DNA of 64,000 bases, from NCBI RefSeq assembly GCF_003347605.1, contig NZ_QDFZ01000010.1:111558-175557 (forward strand), given 5' to 3'. This document shows, in pieces, positions 1 to 9,458 of this stretch. The position numbers and the translations under genes were made by a program. The stretch is from Chryseobacterium sp. KLBC 52. GTDB taxonomy: Bacteria > Bacteroidota > Bacteroidia > Flavobacteriales > Weeksellaceae. Numbering within the stretch: the stretch's first letter is position 1; each line of letters begins with the position of its first letter. The notes beneath the pieces are model-generated. The model was not told the origin of the DNA. It did not search any database and saw nothing but the letters and a program-made list of their open reading frames with translations.

Positions 1-1552
1 CTGGTTTTTTACCGCCTTTAAGAATATAGTCAAACCATGAGAAAGCAAGATCATCAATACTTATTCTCGCCAAAGGATCAATAGGGTTTCCATTCACGTA
101 AGTAAATCCGAAACTTTGTGCTCCTCCATGATTATAAGGGCCTATGACCAGATAATGATCTGCATTTTTATTGTACAGATGATGCTGTTTAAAATAATAC
201 AGCGCACCAATCTGATCATCGTCATAATATCCGGTTGTTGTCAGAACAGGAATATTGATTTTAGAAAAATCCTTTTTGTAAGGAACCATTTTCTGCCAGT
301 ATTCATCATATCCCGGGTGATCCAGCCATCGTTGAAATATTTTACTTGGCTTTCCGCTTATTTTATCTAACGACCTGAATGATTCCCCGCTTTTATACCA
401 TTTTGTAAAAATAGAATCCCATTTTACAGCATTGGTAAAATCTGCTTCATCGGTAAACTTATTATTGGTAACATACTGGATCCACTGCAGCATATAGCTC
501 ATAAAGATATTGTTCTGTGCCGGATAATCAATCCCGATGCCTACTGCAACCTGAGGAACAATCGTCTTCAATGCCGGATGCAATTTTTTTACGGCTGCCC
601 ACTGGCTGAAACCTAAATAACTTCCTCCGATCATTCCTACTTTCCCATTGCACCAGGGCTGTTTGCTGACCCAGTCTATCACTTCATAAATATCTTGCGA
701 TTCATGCTCAAAAGGATTGTTCACATCATTGCTGTTTCTCTTGCCTCTGGTATTCACAACAACCCCTACGTAATTGTATGTAGCGGCTCTCTTTCCAAAG
801 AAACCATCAATGGGACCTGCATAGATATTATTGGTTAAAATAACAGGAAGTGGGGATGTGTTTTCCTTTCTGCGAACAATTGTGATTGATAAGGTATTTC
901 CATTGATCTTAAGATCTTTCGTTTCAATAATGAATCTTTCCTTGTCTTTCGAAGCAAGCTGCTGCATGACCTGAGGTTTGATGCTGGAGTAGGTTTTATA
1001 GTTCAGATAACTTTTACATAAAGCCAGCGCTGTTTTGTAATCGATGCTGTCCTTATTTTTTTGTTTATCAAGCAGGTTCTTCAATAGTTTTCTGGATGCG
1101 TCCACATCTCCATTAAGAGCGAGTTCCAGTCTTGGAATCAGTTTTTCCGGAAGGCTTTCGTATTTTTGATTAAATACTTTCTGAAGAGAGGCTGAAAAAG
1201 AGGTATTAGTTTCTTTTTGTGCCAGTTTAGCCAGACTGTACAGTTCAAATCCTATATTTCTGTACCCTCCCATATTATGGTCTGCAAAGAGATTACGGTT
1301 TTCGAAAAGGGAGGCCAATGAATTTTTATAATCCTGAGCCACCAGCTGCACGCGGAAAAGATTATCCATAAGATCAACCGTATTTTCAGGTTTATACTTT
1401 GCAGACTCAAGGAGAGGAATCACTTGCTGTGCAAGTCCCGGCATCTGCTTTTCCAGTATAACGGAGTCATTTACAGCTGTCTTTGGAAAATAAAATTTTT
1501 GTGCCTGCAGGAGGTTTACAAAAATTAATGCTAAAAGTATCTTAAATTTCAT
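1..1552 (-). CDS. CocE/NonD-type (X-Pro dipeptidyl-peptidase S15) hydrolase, C-terminus off the window
   Basis: Translating the reverse strand from the ATG at 1552 gives an open frame to the window edge. It starts with a Sec signal peptide (MKFKILLALIFVNLLQAQ). After about 200 residues of helical N-terminal extension there is an alpha/beta-hydrolase domain. The nucleophile motif GGSYLG follows a VGMI strand, and VLTTTGYYDDDQ and GPYNHGG mark the expected acid and histidine regions of the S15/CocE family. Family members cleave acyl groups, often from prolyl peptides or esters; this one should act in the periplasm or at the envelope. The real stop lies left of position 1, so only about 517 residues are visible. 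It is divergent from the TPR gene at 1810 with about 257 bp between them. The family call is fairly safe; the substrate is unknown. Confidence 0.8.
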   Translation of the reverse strand, partial: MKFKILLALIFVNLLQAQKFYFPKTAVNDSVILEKQMPGLAQQVIPLLESAKYKPENTVDLMDNLFRVQLVAQDYKNSLASLFENRNLFADHNMGGYRNIGFELYSLAKLAQKETNTSFSASLQKVFNQKYESLPEKLIPRLELALNGDVDASRKLLKNLLDKQKNKDSIDYKTALALCKSYLNYKTYSSIKPQVMQQLASKDKERFIIETKDLKINGNTLSITIVRRKENTSPLPVILTNNIYAGPIDGFFGKRAATYNYVGVVVNTRGKRNSNDVNNPFEHESQDIYEVIDWVSKQPWCNGKVGMIGGSYLGFSQWAAVKKLHPALKTIVPQVAVGIGIDYPAQNNIFMSYMLQWIQYVTNNKFTDEADFTNAVKWDSIFTKWYKSGESFRSLDKISGKPSKIFQRWLDHPGYDEYWQKMVPYKKDFSKINIPVLTTTGYYDDDQIGALYYFKQHHLYNKNADHYLVIGPYNHGGAQSFGFTYVNGNPIDPLARISIDDLAFSWFDYILKGGKKP

Positions 1553-1809
1553 GGATTGGTGTGTTTATGGTATGTTTTTAGCTGCTGTTGAAAAAGTATC
1601 AAATTAAAATGTGTTTTTGATAACTGTTTATTAAAACTGTTTACATTTTATCAGACGAAAGTAGTAAATTTTATCATTGTACAGTGAGAAAATTTTCATT
1701 GTTATTAAATTGTTATTTTCGACCATTAAATCTGTTAAAACTTGCTTAAACAATAAGTTTTTAATATTTTCGTTAACTTATTTAGACTAATTTTCTTATA
1801 TCAAGAAGA

Positions 1810-4773
1810 ATGAAATCAAAAAAAATACTTTTAGCGGCTGCTGTAATTTATTTCGGAATCACCGATGCTCAACAGTCTCAATATTTTACCCAGAAAGAAA
1901 ATTACAGGTTCAATCTAGCCGAAAATCTTTATCAGACCAAAATATACAACGCTTCCCAATACGAATATGCAAGACAATACTTCTATAATCAGAATTTGTC
2001 GCGTTCGAAAAAAGAAGCTGCGCAGTTTTTTGATAATGTAATCGGTGTGATTCTTCAGAAAAATCATGCTGAAGAAGGGTTAACGGCTTTCATCAAAGAA
2101 TATCCTAATTCTGCTTATTTTGCGCAGGCTAATCTTCCGCTGGCAGATTACTATTTGGCAAAAAAGGATTTCGACAAAGCGCTGGAGACTTTGAAAAAAG
2201 TAAACCAGTATCAGCTTTCGAAAGAGGAAAATACCCAGTATATTCTGAAACTGGGGTACGCAAAGTTTATGACGGGTGATTCCAAAGGAGCTACTGATGC
2301 CCTGGAAGAAGCTTATAAAACTGCAGATCAGTCTCAAAAAGGAGATATCGCGTATATGCTGGGGCATTTATATTACAGCAACAGACAGAATGATAAAGCT
2401 TTCCAGTATTTTGATTCGATAAAAGATCAGGATAAATTCTCCAAACTGGTACGTCCTTATTATGTACAGATGTATTACAACGATAAGAACTATGATCAGG
2501 CTATTACCGAAGGAAATGCTTTGCTAAATGAAAATATTTCAGATTCTTATAAAGCAGAAGTTCATAAGATCATCGGGGAGAGTTATTTCATGAAGAATGA
2601 TTATACTTCTGCCTACCCGCATTTAAAAGATTATCTGAGTGTACAGCAGAATCCATCTGAAAACGATTTGTATGAGATGGGATTTGTAGCCGCACAGCTT
2701 AAAAAATATGATGAAGCGGTTTCTTATTACAACCAGCTTCTGAACAGCAATTCTGCTTTGGCACAAAATGCTTACTACCAGTTAGGAAATGCTTATCTGG
2801 CTGTAGATAAAAAACAGGAGGCTCTTTCTGCATTCCGTTCTTCTTATCAGATGGATTATGATGCAAAAGTGAAAAAGCTGGCTCATGAGCAGTACGCTAA
2901 ATTAAGTTACGATATCGGTAACCCGTTTGAAAGTCCTTCGGCGGTCATCCAAAGTTATATCAACGAAAATCAGAACGGAGCCAATGCCACAGAAATGAGG
3001 TCATTATTGGTGAAATCTTATCTGTATTCCGGAAACTATAAAGAAACGCTGAATGCGATTGACAGATTGCAGAGTTCAACCCCTGAGATCAACAAAGTAG
3101 ATCAGGAAGTTTCTTATTTACTAGGGACTGAAGAATTCAACAAAGGAAATTATGATGAAGCGGAGAAATATTTCTTAAGAAGTCTTGGTTTTAATATCAA
3201 TAAAGAATTCAACAGCAGAGCTTTGTACTGGCTGGCACAGGTATATTACCAGAAAGGAAATTATCCTTCTGCCATTGTACGTTACGAAAAGCTTCTTACT
3301 GAAAACTTCCCTGAAAAACAGCAGTTGCCTTATGATTTAGGATATGCTTATTTTAAATCCAAGAAATTTGATCAGGCAGCAACGTACTTCAAACAATATC
3401 TTATCAATCCGAAACCGGAGTTTAAAAATGATGCAGAACTTCGTCTTGCAGATATCCATTATGCCAACAATGATCTGAACGAAGCGATTGCCATCTATGA
3501 TAAAAACGAAGATGCTACGGATTATACTTTGTACCAAAAAGCGATGGCTTTAGGATTCAAGGGAGATACACAGGCGAAGATTAACAACCTTAAAAACCTT
3601 TTATCAAAATATCCGGATTCCGAATATTATGATGATGCTCAATACGAAATTGGAACGGCTTACGCAGCTCAGGATGATTTTGCGAACTCCAACGATTATT
3701 TCGGAAAAGTAATTAAAGGATCTTCTGATAAGGATTTAATTGCGAATGCTTCTATCTACAGGGCGCAGAATTATATCGACCAGAATCAGAATGATAAAGC
3801 ACTTTCTGAATTGAAATATCTCGGTGAGCAGTATAAAAATACGGCTTATGCTCAGAAAGTAGTTCAGGCTGCAAAACCAATCTTTACGAAAAACGGAGAC
3901 GTTTCAGGTTATGAAACTTTCGCTAGAAATATTGGGGTAAATGTAGATGCTGCTGAAATTGATGAGATCAACTTATCTACAGGGAAGCAGTTATTCGCGA
4001 AGAAAGATTATAAGAACGCCATTTCTTACTACGAAAAGTATCTGACACAGAATCCGACAGGGGAAGGATTGTACCAGGCTAAGTACGAATTAGGAGAAAG
4101 TTATTACCAGACTAATAATTCAACCAAAGCTTTACTTGTACTTCAGGAAGTGGCTGGAATTCAGAATGATTACCAGGATGATGCACAAACTCGTTTAGCT
4201 CAGATCTTCCTTGCACAGGGGAATACTGCGGAAGCTAAAAAGTACCTTGAGGGCATTAAAAACTCTTCCAACATCAGCATTAAAAACTATGCAAATGTGG
4301 AGCTGATGAAACTGTATGCAGAAGAAAACAATTTCTCTGAAGCGGAAAAATTAGCCAATGCAGTCATTGCCAATTCTAAAAACTCAGCAGCGGTTATTGA
4401 AACGGCGAAAGTGATTAAAGCAAGAAGTCTGATGAACTCAGGAAAAGATAAAGAGGCACAGGCGGCTTATGTTTCTCTTGAAAAATCATCCAATACTTCG
4501 GTTGCTGCAGAGGCTTTATATGCTAAAGCGTATTATCAGAACAAAGGAAAAGCTTTCAAGTCTTCCAATGAAACGATCTTTAAACTTGCCAACAACTATG
4601 CTTCGGAAGAATTCTGGGGTGCAAAAGCCCTGGTATTGATGGCGAAAAACTATATCGGTCTGAAAGACAACTATCAGGCAAGTTATACCTGTGATCAGAT
4701 CATTGCGAACTACAAAGATTTCCCTGAGATCGTAGCGGAAGCCAAAGAAGTTAAAAAGCAGATTAAGAAGTAG
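1810..4773 (+). CDS. Large exported tetratricopeptide-repeat protein (987 aa)
   Basis: The N-terminus is a signal peptide (MKSKKILLAAAVIYFGITDAQ). The rest is built of degenerate TPR units: repeated patterns such as A..YF...L, YQLGNAYLAVDKKQEAL and YDEAEKYFLRSLGF recur from about residue 70 to the end. TPR scaffolds mediate protein-protein contacts, and an exported one followed by an outer-membrane barrel gene suggests an envelope assembly or trafficking role; that is inference from context. The stop is 3 bp before the next ATG (4777), so the two are almost certainly cotranscribed. No enzymatic motif was seen. Confidence 0.85.
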   Translation: MKSKKILLAAAVIYFGITDAQQSQYFTQKENYRFNLAENLYQTKIYNASQYEYARQYFYNQNLSRSKKEAAQFFDNVIGVILQKNHAEEGLTAFIKEYPNSAYFAQANLPLADYYLAKKDFDKALETLKKVNQYQLSKEENTQYILKLGYAKFMTGDSKGATDALEEAYKTADQSQKGDIAYMLGHLYYSNRQNDKAFQYFDSIKDQDKFSKLVRPYYVQMYYNDKNYDQAITEGNALLNENISDSYKAEVHKIIGESYFMKNDYTSAYPHLKDYLSVQQNPSENDLYEMGFVAAQLKKYDEAVSYYNQLLNSNSALAQNAYYQLGNAYLAVDKKQEALSAFRSSYQMDYDAKVKKLAHEQYAKLSYDIGNPFESPSAVIQSYINENQNGANATEMRSLLVKSYLYSGNYKETLNAIDRLQSSTPEINKVDQEVSYLLGTEEFNKGNYDEAEKYFLRSLGFNINKEFNSRALYWLAQVYYQKGNYPSAIVRYEKLLTENFPEKQQLPYDLGYAYFKSKKFDQAATYFKQYLINPKPEFKNDAELRLADIHYANNDLNEAIAIYDKNEDATDYTLYQKAMALGFKGDTQAKINNLKNLLSKYPDSEYYDDAQYEIGTAYAAQDDFANSNDYFGKVIKGSSDKDLIANASIYRAQNYIDQNQNDKALSELKYLGEQYKNTAYAQKVVQAAKPIFTKNGDVSGYETFARNIGVNVDAAEIDEINLSTGKQLFAKKDYKNAISYYEKYLTQNPTGEGLYQAKYELGESYYQTNNSTKALLVLQEVAGIQNDYQDDAQTRLAQIFLAQGNTAEAKKYLEGIKNSSNISIKNYANVELMKLYAEENNFSEAEKLANAVIANSKNSAAVIETAKVIKARSLMNSGKDKEAQAAYVSLEKSSNTSVAAEALYAKAYYQNKGKAFKSSNETIFKLANNYASEEFWGAKALVLMAKNYIGLKDNYQASYTCDQIIANYKDFPEIVAEAKEVKKQIKK

Positions 4774-4776
4774 GAA

Positions 4777-5268
4777 ATGAAGGTGTTTAAGATGGCCATA
4801 TATTCTTTTTTAATTTCTGCTTCTCTCTGGAGCTGCATTCCTTCGTACAGTGCATATCCAAAGGAATATAACCATGCAAAAGCAGATTTCAAAAAGCAAA
4901 AAGTTTTTGTGGTGAATAAGGATCTTGAGAAAGAATTTAAAATTTTAAAACACTCCAATATTTATGAAATTGTAGAAGACAGTACCGATGCAGCAAAGAT
5001 AATACTGCATCCGATGACGACCCGTACTCCTCCCTGCGGAAACCCAATGATTGGAAGTATGCTTACCGTGGGATTATTGCCTTCAGGATTTCCGTATGAT
5101 ATTTCTTACAGCTATGATGTAGCAGAGAACAGTGAAACAAAAAATTATCAATACAAATTACAAGTTTATCAAAGCCTTTGGCTGTTTAATATATTCAGAC
5201 TGGGAAGAACTTTTTCAAAACAGTCGGGGAAAGCTTTATTAGGCAGTTATATGGCTTCCAATAAATAA
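4777..5268 (+). CDS. Small lipoprotein of unknown function
   Basis: A 163-residue protein with an export signal ending in a lipobox-like LWSC at about residue 20, so it is probably lipidated. The rest has alternating beta-type sequence (KQKVFVVNKDLEKEF, KIILHPM, YKLQVYQSLWLFN) without a recognisable catalytic motif. It sits 3 bp after the TPR gene and 35 bp before the barrel gene, suggesting a three-gene envelope operon. I do not recognise the family. Confidence 0.7.
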   Translation: MKVFKMAIYSFLISASLWSCIPSYSAYPKEYNHAKADFKKQKVFVVNKDLEKEFKILKHSNIYEIVEDSTDAAKIILHPMTTRTPPCGNPMIGSMLTVGLLPSGFPYDISYSYDVAENSETKNYQYKLQVYQSLWLFNIFRLGRTFSKQSGKALLGSYMASNK

Positions 5269-5303
5269 AAGCCCGTTATATATTTTTTTCAAATAAAGAA
5301 AAT

Positions 5304-7067
5304 ATGAACAAGAAAATTCAATTATTATCCATATTATTTTTAGGGTTCTCGTCGGTGGCGTTTTCCCAGATCAAGGAGGAAAAACTGGTTCTTAATAAAA
5401 AGAGAGAGCCGGAAGTGAAGAAGATCGAGAAGAAGAAAACTTCTGTGGAAACCATCAAAAACTATCCGCCGGAGGAGAAATCGCAGACTCCTGTGAAGTA
5501 TACCATCACGGATGTTCCGGCTGTTTCTGACTTCAAAACGTCAACCATTCAGGGAGAAGATGTGGCCCCGAAATTTGATGGAACGGCACAGAATAACTAT
5601 TTCCAGTTCGGAATGGGTAATTACGGGAAAGTTCTGGTAGACGGAAACATTTCAAAAACCCTTCAAAACAAGCTTGAAGTAGGAGCAGATGTTCATGTTT
5701 TGTCTACGAATGGTCTTAAAAAAGATTACGACTGGAAATCCGGGCAGACTTCAGCTAATATCGGAGCTTTCTTAAATTCTTACGGAGAAAAAGGGAAGTT
5801 CAACCTTAATGCTGAGTATGGTTTAGACAGCTATAATTATTATGGAATCTATGCCATGCAGCCTACGGGAGAGCTTGATCTGAAACAAAAAGTAAATCAG
5901 TTTAAGGTAAACGGTTACTATGATTTTTATTCCAATGAAATCTTAAATGATGTAAGGGTAAAATCATCATTCCTGAAAGATCATTTTGATGCTTCGGAAA
6001 ACCAGGTTTCCATCCTTGCCAATTTCTCCAAACATGCTGTTGAATTAGGAAAATCAGGAATCAACCTGAACGCTGATCTGGGAGTAGGTATTGATGCGGT
6101 GAAGACCGATTTTGCCATCAGAGATAAAAACTCTTCCAATTTCTTCAATACCAGTCTGTCTCCGAAAGTTACATTCAGAAAAGGAGATTCTTATTTGATG
6201 TTAGGATCTTCATTCTCTTTCCTGAATGCTAAAAATTCCAATGACCAGCTGGAGCAGCAAAAAAATAATAAAACTTACTGGTTCCCGCAGGCAGAGTTTC
6301 AGTTTGCAGCAGCCAATGAATTTAAATTCTACGGAGGGGTAGACGGAGGTTTGAAACTGAACACTTATGGTGATATGTTACAGACCAATCCATTCATCCT
6401 TTCTGACCAGTTTTTAAAGCCAACAGAGACGAAATATCATTTTTATGTAGGATTGAGAGGAGATATTGATGAAACGCTGAAATACGACTTCTCTGCAGGT
6501 TATGGAAAGATGAGAGACATTATGTTCTTTAAGGCGAATGGTCTTTTCGATAACACGTCTGTAAACCGTTCTGCCTATAATTTTGCCAATACATTCTCTG
6601 CCGTTTATGATGATGGAAATGTAAGCGACATTAAAGGGAGTATACAGTATTTCCCATTGGCCAATCTTATTATAGATGGAGAATTAAGGTTTACCAAGTA
6701 TGATCTTAAGAACTACGATAATATTTATAACGTTCCTTTATTCAATGCGAGCATCGGAGCAAAATATACGATGCTTGACAAGAAGTTATTGTTAGGATTC
6801 AAAGGGATCTTTGCAAGTGACAGAACAACAAACTCTTACGCTATTGAAGGTGTAGGGGCTCCGAATGTAATCTTCCAGTCTACGGAGAATACGAATGATA
6901 AAGTTGGCGGTTATGCTGATTTAAATCTTTCCGCAGAGTATAAAATTCACAAAAATTTCAGTATTTTCGCACTCGGAAATAATCTTCTGAGCTCAAAGTA
7001 CCAGACATACAAAGGATATAAAGTCCTGGGTGCACAGATTCTGGGAGGTGTGAAGATTACTTTCTAA
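5304..7067 (+). CDS. Outer-membrane beta-barrel protein, TonB-receptor-like
   Basis: A 587-residue protein with a signal peptide ending near FSQ (residue 22), a charged Lys/Glu-rich linker to about residue 60, and then a long series of alternating amphipathic strands with frequent aromatic residues. It ends in a terminal strand GGVKITF with the C-terminal Phe typical of barrel proteins recognised by BAM. The N-terminal plug is short or absent, so it may be a TonB-dependent-receptor-like barrel rather than a full transporter. It is the last gene of the TPR-lipoprotein-barrel run, followed by a strong dyad at 7084-7119. The substrate is unknown. Confidence 0.7.
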   Translation: MNKKIQLLSILFLGFSSVAFSQIKEEKLVLNKKREPEVKKIEKKKTSVETIKNYPPEEKSQTPVKYTITDVPAVSDFKTSTIQGEDVAPKFDGTAQNNYFQFGMGNYGKVLVDGNISKTLQNKLEVGADVHVLSTNGLKKDYDWKSGQTSANIGAFLNSYGEKGKFNLNAEYGLDSYNYYGIYAMQPTGELDLKQKVNQFKVNGYYDFYSNEILNDVRVKSSFLKDHFDASENQVSILANFSKHAVELGKSGINLNADLGVGIDAVKTDFAIRDKNSSNFFNTSLSPKVTFRKGDSYLMLGSSFSFLNAKNSNDQLEQQKNNKTYWFPQAEFQFAAANEFKFYGGVDGGLKLNTYGDMLQTNPFILSDQFLKPTETKYHFYVGLRGDIDETLKYDFSAGYGKMRDIMFFKANGLFDNTSVNRSAYNFANTFSAVYDDGNVSDIKGSIQYFPLANLIIDGELRFTKYDLKNYDNIYNVPLFNASIGAKYTMLDKKLLLGFKGIFASDRTTNSYAIEGVGAPNVIFQSTENTNDKVGGYADLNLSAEYKIHKNFSIFALGNNLLSSKYQTYKGYKVLGAQILGGVKITF

Positions 7068-7083
7068 AACCTAAAAGGCAATG

Positions 7084-7119
7084 ATGATAAGTAATCAGGT
7101 ATTACTCATTACTTATCAT
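7084..7119 (+). terminator. Stem-loop after the barrel gene
   Basis: ATGATAAGTAAT (7084-7095) and its exact reverse complement (7108-7119) form a 12-bp stem with a 12-nt loop, 17 bp after the stop of the upstream gene and before the tRNA. There is no long T-run, so it may act as an mRNA end or processing signal. Confidence 0.55.
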
Positions 7120-7136
7120 TCATTACTTATGAATAC

Positions 7137-7208
7137 GGCTGCATAGTTTAATGGATAGAACTTCGGATTTCGGCTCCGACAGTGAGGGTTCGAATCCTTC
7201 TGCGGTCA
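7137..7208 (+). tRNA. tRNA-Arg, anticodon UCG
   Basis: Folds as a full cloverleaf. Acceptor GGCTGCA (7137-7143) pairs with TGCGGTC (7201-7207) allowing G-U. The D-arm is GTTT/GAAC. The anticodon stem TCGGA/TCCGA encloses the loop TTTCGGC, giving anticodon TCG. The T-arm GAGGG/CCTTC encloses TTCGAAT. The discriminator is A7208 and CCA is not encoded. It is the last backbone gene before the accessory island. Confidence 0.93.
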
Positions 7209-7214
7209 CTTAAG

Positions 7215-7248
7215 GAGACAACTATTTATTAGTTGTCTCTTTTTTTTA
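7215..7248 (+). terminator. Rho-independent terminator of tRNA-Arg
   Basis: GAGACAACT (7215-7223), loop ATTTATT, AGTTGTCTC (7231-7239), followed by nine T residues. This is a textbook intrinsic terminator 6 bp after the tRNA. Confidence 0.9.
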
Positions 7249-7377
7249 TTCATAAATATCTCTTTATCAGATTTTTAAAATTTGATGTTTTGTGTTCGAT
7301 ATTTTAAACGTAAAAGATTGAGTCTGTTTGAAATAAGCAGGCTGAAAGTGCCACAATAGGCTTGTAATCTACGATCA

Positions 7378-7560
7378 TTAAGAGTTCGAATTCTCCTTAA
7401 GGTTAGAGCTTTTTTTCTCTTTTGACTTATTGTAGGTTTTTGCTATTAAATATAGTAATTCTAATATAACTTTAGCTTCCTTCTCATTTACCTGAACACC
7501 ATTCTTTGCTAGAATAATAATCGCTTGTTCAATTGAAACATTTCTATCAATGAAGTTCAT
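7378..7560 (-). CDS. Small protein coupled to the serine recombinase (60 aa)
   Basis: The ATG at 7560 lies inside the 3' end of the recombinase gene (14-bp overlap), which argues for translational coupling and for its being real. The sequence (MNFIDRNVSIEQAIIILAKN, then NEKEAKVILELLYLIAKTY) predicts two or three helices and a Lys-rich tail. A short helical protein directly after a serine recombinase could be a recombination directionality or accessory factor; that is inference. Its last codons contain a tRNA T-arm-like string (see findings). Confidence 0.65.
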   Translation of the reverse strand: MNFIDRNVSIEQAIIILAKNGVQVNEKEAKVILELLYLIAKTYNKSKEKKSSNLKENSNS

Positions 7561-9037
7561 TTTTCTTATTGTTTTTTCGGTTAAATTTTTTTGATAGTAT
7601 TTCTGAAAATGCTGACTTAAGTTCTAATGAAAGGTCTCCAGTTTTATAATCAATATCAACAGGAGGAATAAGATTCACAAGATGCTTTTTATCTGAAGTA
7701 TCAAAGTCGGAAAATTTATGAAAAATATCAAAGAATGTTTTATCTTCTATTTGATTCATCTTATCGATTATTCTTAATTTATGAGTGATGTCACGATCTT
7801 CTTTTTCCAGATTTTTTGCGTTGACTTGACTTTCCTTTTTTAATTCATTATAATCATCAATCTTCAAGATTCCTGCTATAAATAATTTTCTGCCTCGTGA
7901 AAGAGTTAACTTTTCCTCTTTTATTTTTCTCTCTACTAAATGTTGAGCATATAAATAGCTTGCTTTCTGAGTCTTTATATTCTGATCTTCCAAAATATTC
8001 TTAAATAATTCAATTGTGTTATCTGATAGTATTAATTCTTGAAGTTTATTTTGATAACAATCATTAAGTAAAACTGTGCCAATTCTAGTTTTACAGCGAT
8101 TATAGCAATGGTAATAGGGATATCTATTCTGCTTACCTTTTGAAAAACTCCCGGTAAGTTTTCGACCACAAACAGGACAAGTTAAAAAACCTCGAAGAAA
8201 AAACATTTCTTTTAAATCATCTCTTTTAGCTGTCGTTTTTCTTTTTGTATTAATGACAGACTGAACTTGATAAAATAATGACTCAGATATTAATGGTTCG
8301 TGTAATCCCGTTATCATCTGTCTTTCATTAGAATTAAGTTTAACGGATATGAGTCCACAATAAATTGGATTGCGCAAAATCCGGAAAAAGTATGATCGTG
8401 AACATATCAATCCTTTCTCATTAGCTATTTTACTGATTTCAGATATTTTATGATGATTTTGAGTAACTTGCTTGAAAGCCCATTTTATAATTTCTGCTTC
8501 AGGTTCTTTAGGTACAATAGCTTTTTTACCATCAATTAATGTTACGTTGATAAATCCTATGGGAGCTTTATTTGGATATCTACCCATTAACTTAGCTCGA
8601 CGAATACCATTAGAAGTATTTTGAGCTCTTCGAGTATTTTCTGCCTCTGGAACAGCTAAATATACAGCCAGCATAACTGTGCTTTCCGGTACGGAGAAAT
8701 CAATAGGCTGATCGATAGCCATTGCAGTTGTTTTGTACTTCCGAAGTTTTCCAATCATTTCGTAAGCATATTCGACATTACGACTAAATCGATCCCATTT
8801 TATAAATAATATATTTTTATCTTCTCCTGATGACTTCTTTTTAATTTCAGAGAATAATTCCTTCCACTCTGGTCGATTGAAATTTTTAGCAGAATAGTCT
8901 TCACGATAAATTCCTTTGATCTCGATATTGTTGTATTTACAATATTTCAATAATCTGTCCTCCTGCTCAGGCAAGGAGTAACCTTTTCTTTTTTGTTCGT
9001 CTGTACTTACACGAACATATAAATACGCTGATTTCAT
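7547..9037 (-). CDS. Large serine recombinase (resolvase N-domain, recombinase and zinc-ribbon domains)
   Basis: 496 residues. The N-terminal resolvase domain has the catalytic serine in YVRVSTDEQ (Ser11), followed by the Arg-containing motif KWDRFSRN near residue 80. A Recombinase domain covers about residues 150-260 (ICSRSYFFRILRNPIYCG), and a zinc beta-ribbon follows with CPVCGRKLTG and a downstream YYHC/RC pair, then a coiled-coil tail. Length and domain order match the large serine integrases that move phages and integrative elements. It lies at the left edge of the island, about 340 bp from tRNA-Arg and pointing towards it, so it is probably the enzyme that inserted the island. Confidence 0.92.
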   Translation of the reverse strand: MKSAYLYVRVSTDEQKRKGYSLPEQEDRLLKYCKYNNIEIKGIYREDYSAKNFNRPEWKELFSEIKKKSSGEDKNILFIKWDRFSRNVEYAYEMIGKLRKYKTTAMAIDQPIDFSVPESTVMLAVYLAVPEAENTRRAQNTSNGIRRAKLMGRYPNKAPIGFINVTLIDGKKAIVPKEPEAEIIKWAFKQVTQNHHKISEISKIANEKGLICSRSYFFRILRNPIYCGLISVKLNSNERQMITGLHEPLISESLFYQVQSVINTKRKTTAKRDDLKEMFFLRGFLTCPVCGRKLTGSFSKGKQNRYPYYHCYNRCKTRIGTVLLNDCYQNKLQELILSDNTIELFKNILEDQNIKTQKASYLYAQHLVERKIKEEKLTLSRGRKLFIAGILKIDDYNELKKESQVNAKNLEKEDRDITHKLRIIDKMNQIEDKTFFDIFHKFSDFDTSDKKHLVNLIPPVDIDYKTGDLSLELKSAFSEILSKKFNRKNNKKNELH

Positions 9038-9248
9038 AAATATAAGATTATAAAATGTTAACGTTTTAAGAATGGCTTTTATATTTTAAGAAGAATTAAT
9101 TTAATAAAGAAAAATCTAGAAATTGACTTGTTCTTATCAGGAGTAATTAAAAGTTTTTTAAAATTCAAACCTAAGTTTAATTTGTAATTCGATTGATATT
9201 TCTCCTTCAACAGAATTCTTCATAATAATTAAATTTTGAATTTTGATT

Positions 9249-9270
9249 AAATTACGGTTTTCCGTAATTT
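9249..9270. promoter_or_regulatory. Perfect 9-bp inverted repeat between the recombinase and the defence operon
   Basis: AAATTACGG (9249-9257) and its exact reverse complement (9262-9270) are separated by TTTT. The dyad lies in the 421-bp gene-free gap between the divergent recombinase (start 9037) and the nuclease gene (9459), 18 bp before a -7-like box. It could be an operator or part of a recombinase site. The rest of the gap shows nothing else recognisable. Confidence 0.45.
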
Positions 9271-9288
9271 ATAGATATTTTATTTGAT

Positions 9289-9296
9289 TATATTTG
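9289..9296 (+). promoter_or_regulatory. Candidate -7 box TATATTTG for the four-gene defence operon
   Basis: An exact match to the Bacteroidota -7 consensus TAnnTTTG, on the strand of the 9459 operon and about 160 bp upstream of its ATG. No convincing -33 element is visible, so this is tentative. Confidence 0.4.
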
Positions 9297-9458
9297 TATG
9301 AATTGCAATTTGTTGGGTGTTTTTCTCCATTCCTTGCCATAAATCTAAAACTACTAAAAAGCCATGATTTATTATACCAAATCTACTAAGATTTCTATTG
9401 GATTTATCTTATCGTTCCAGCTATCTATTTCTCAATTATCATAAGAGATATTAATATT

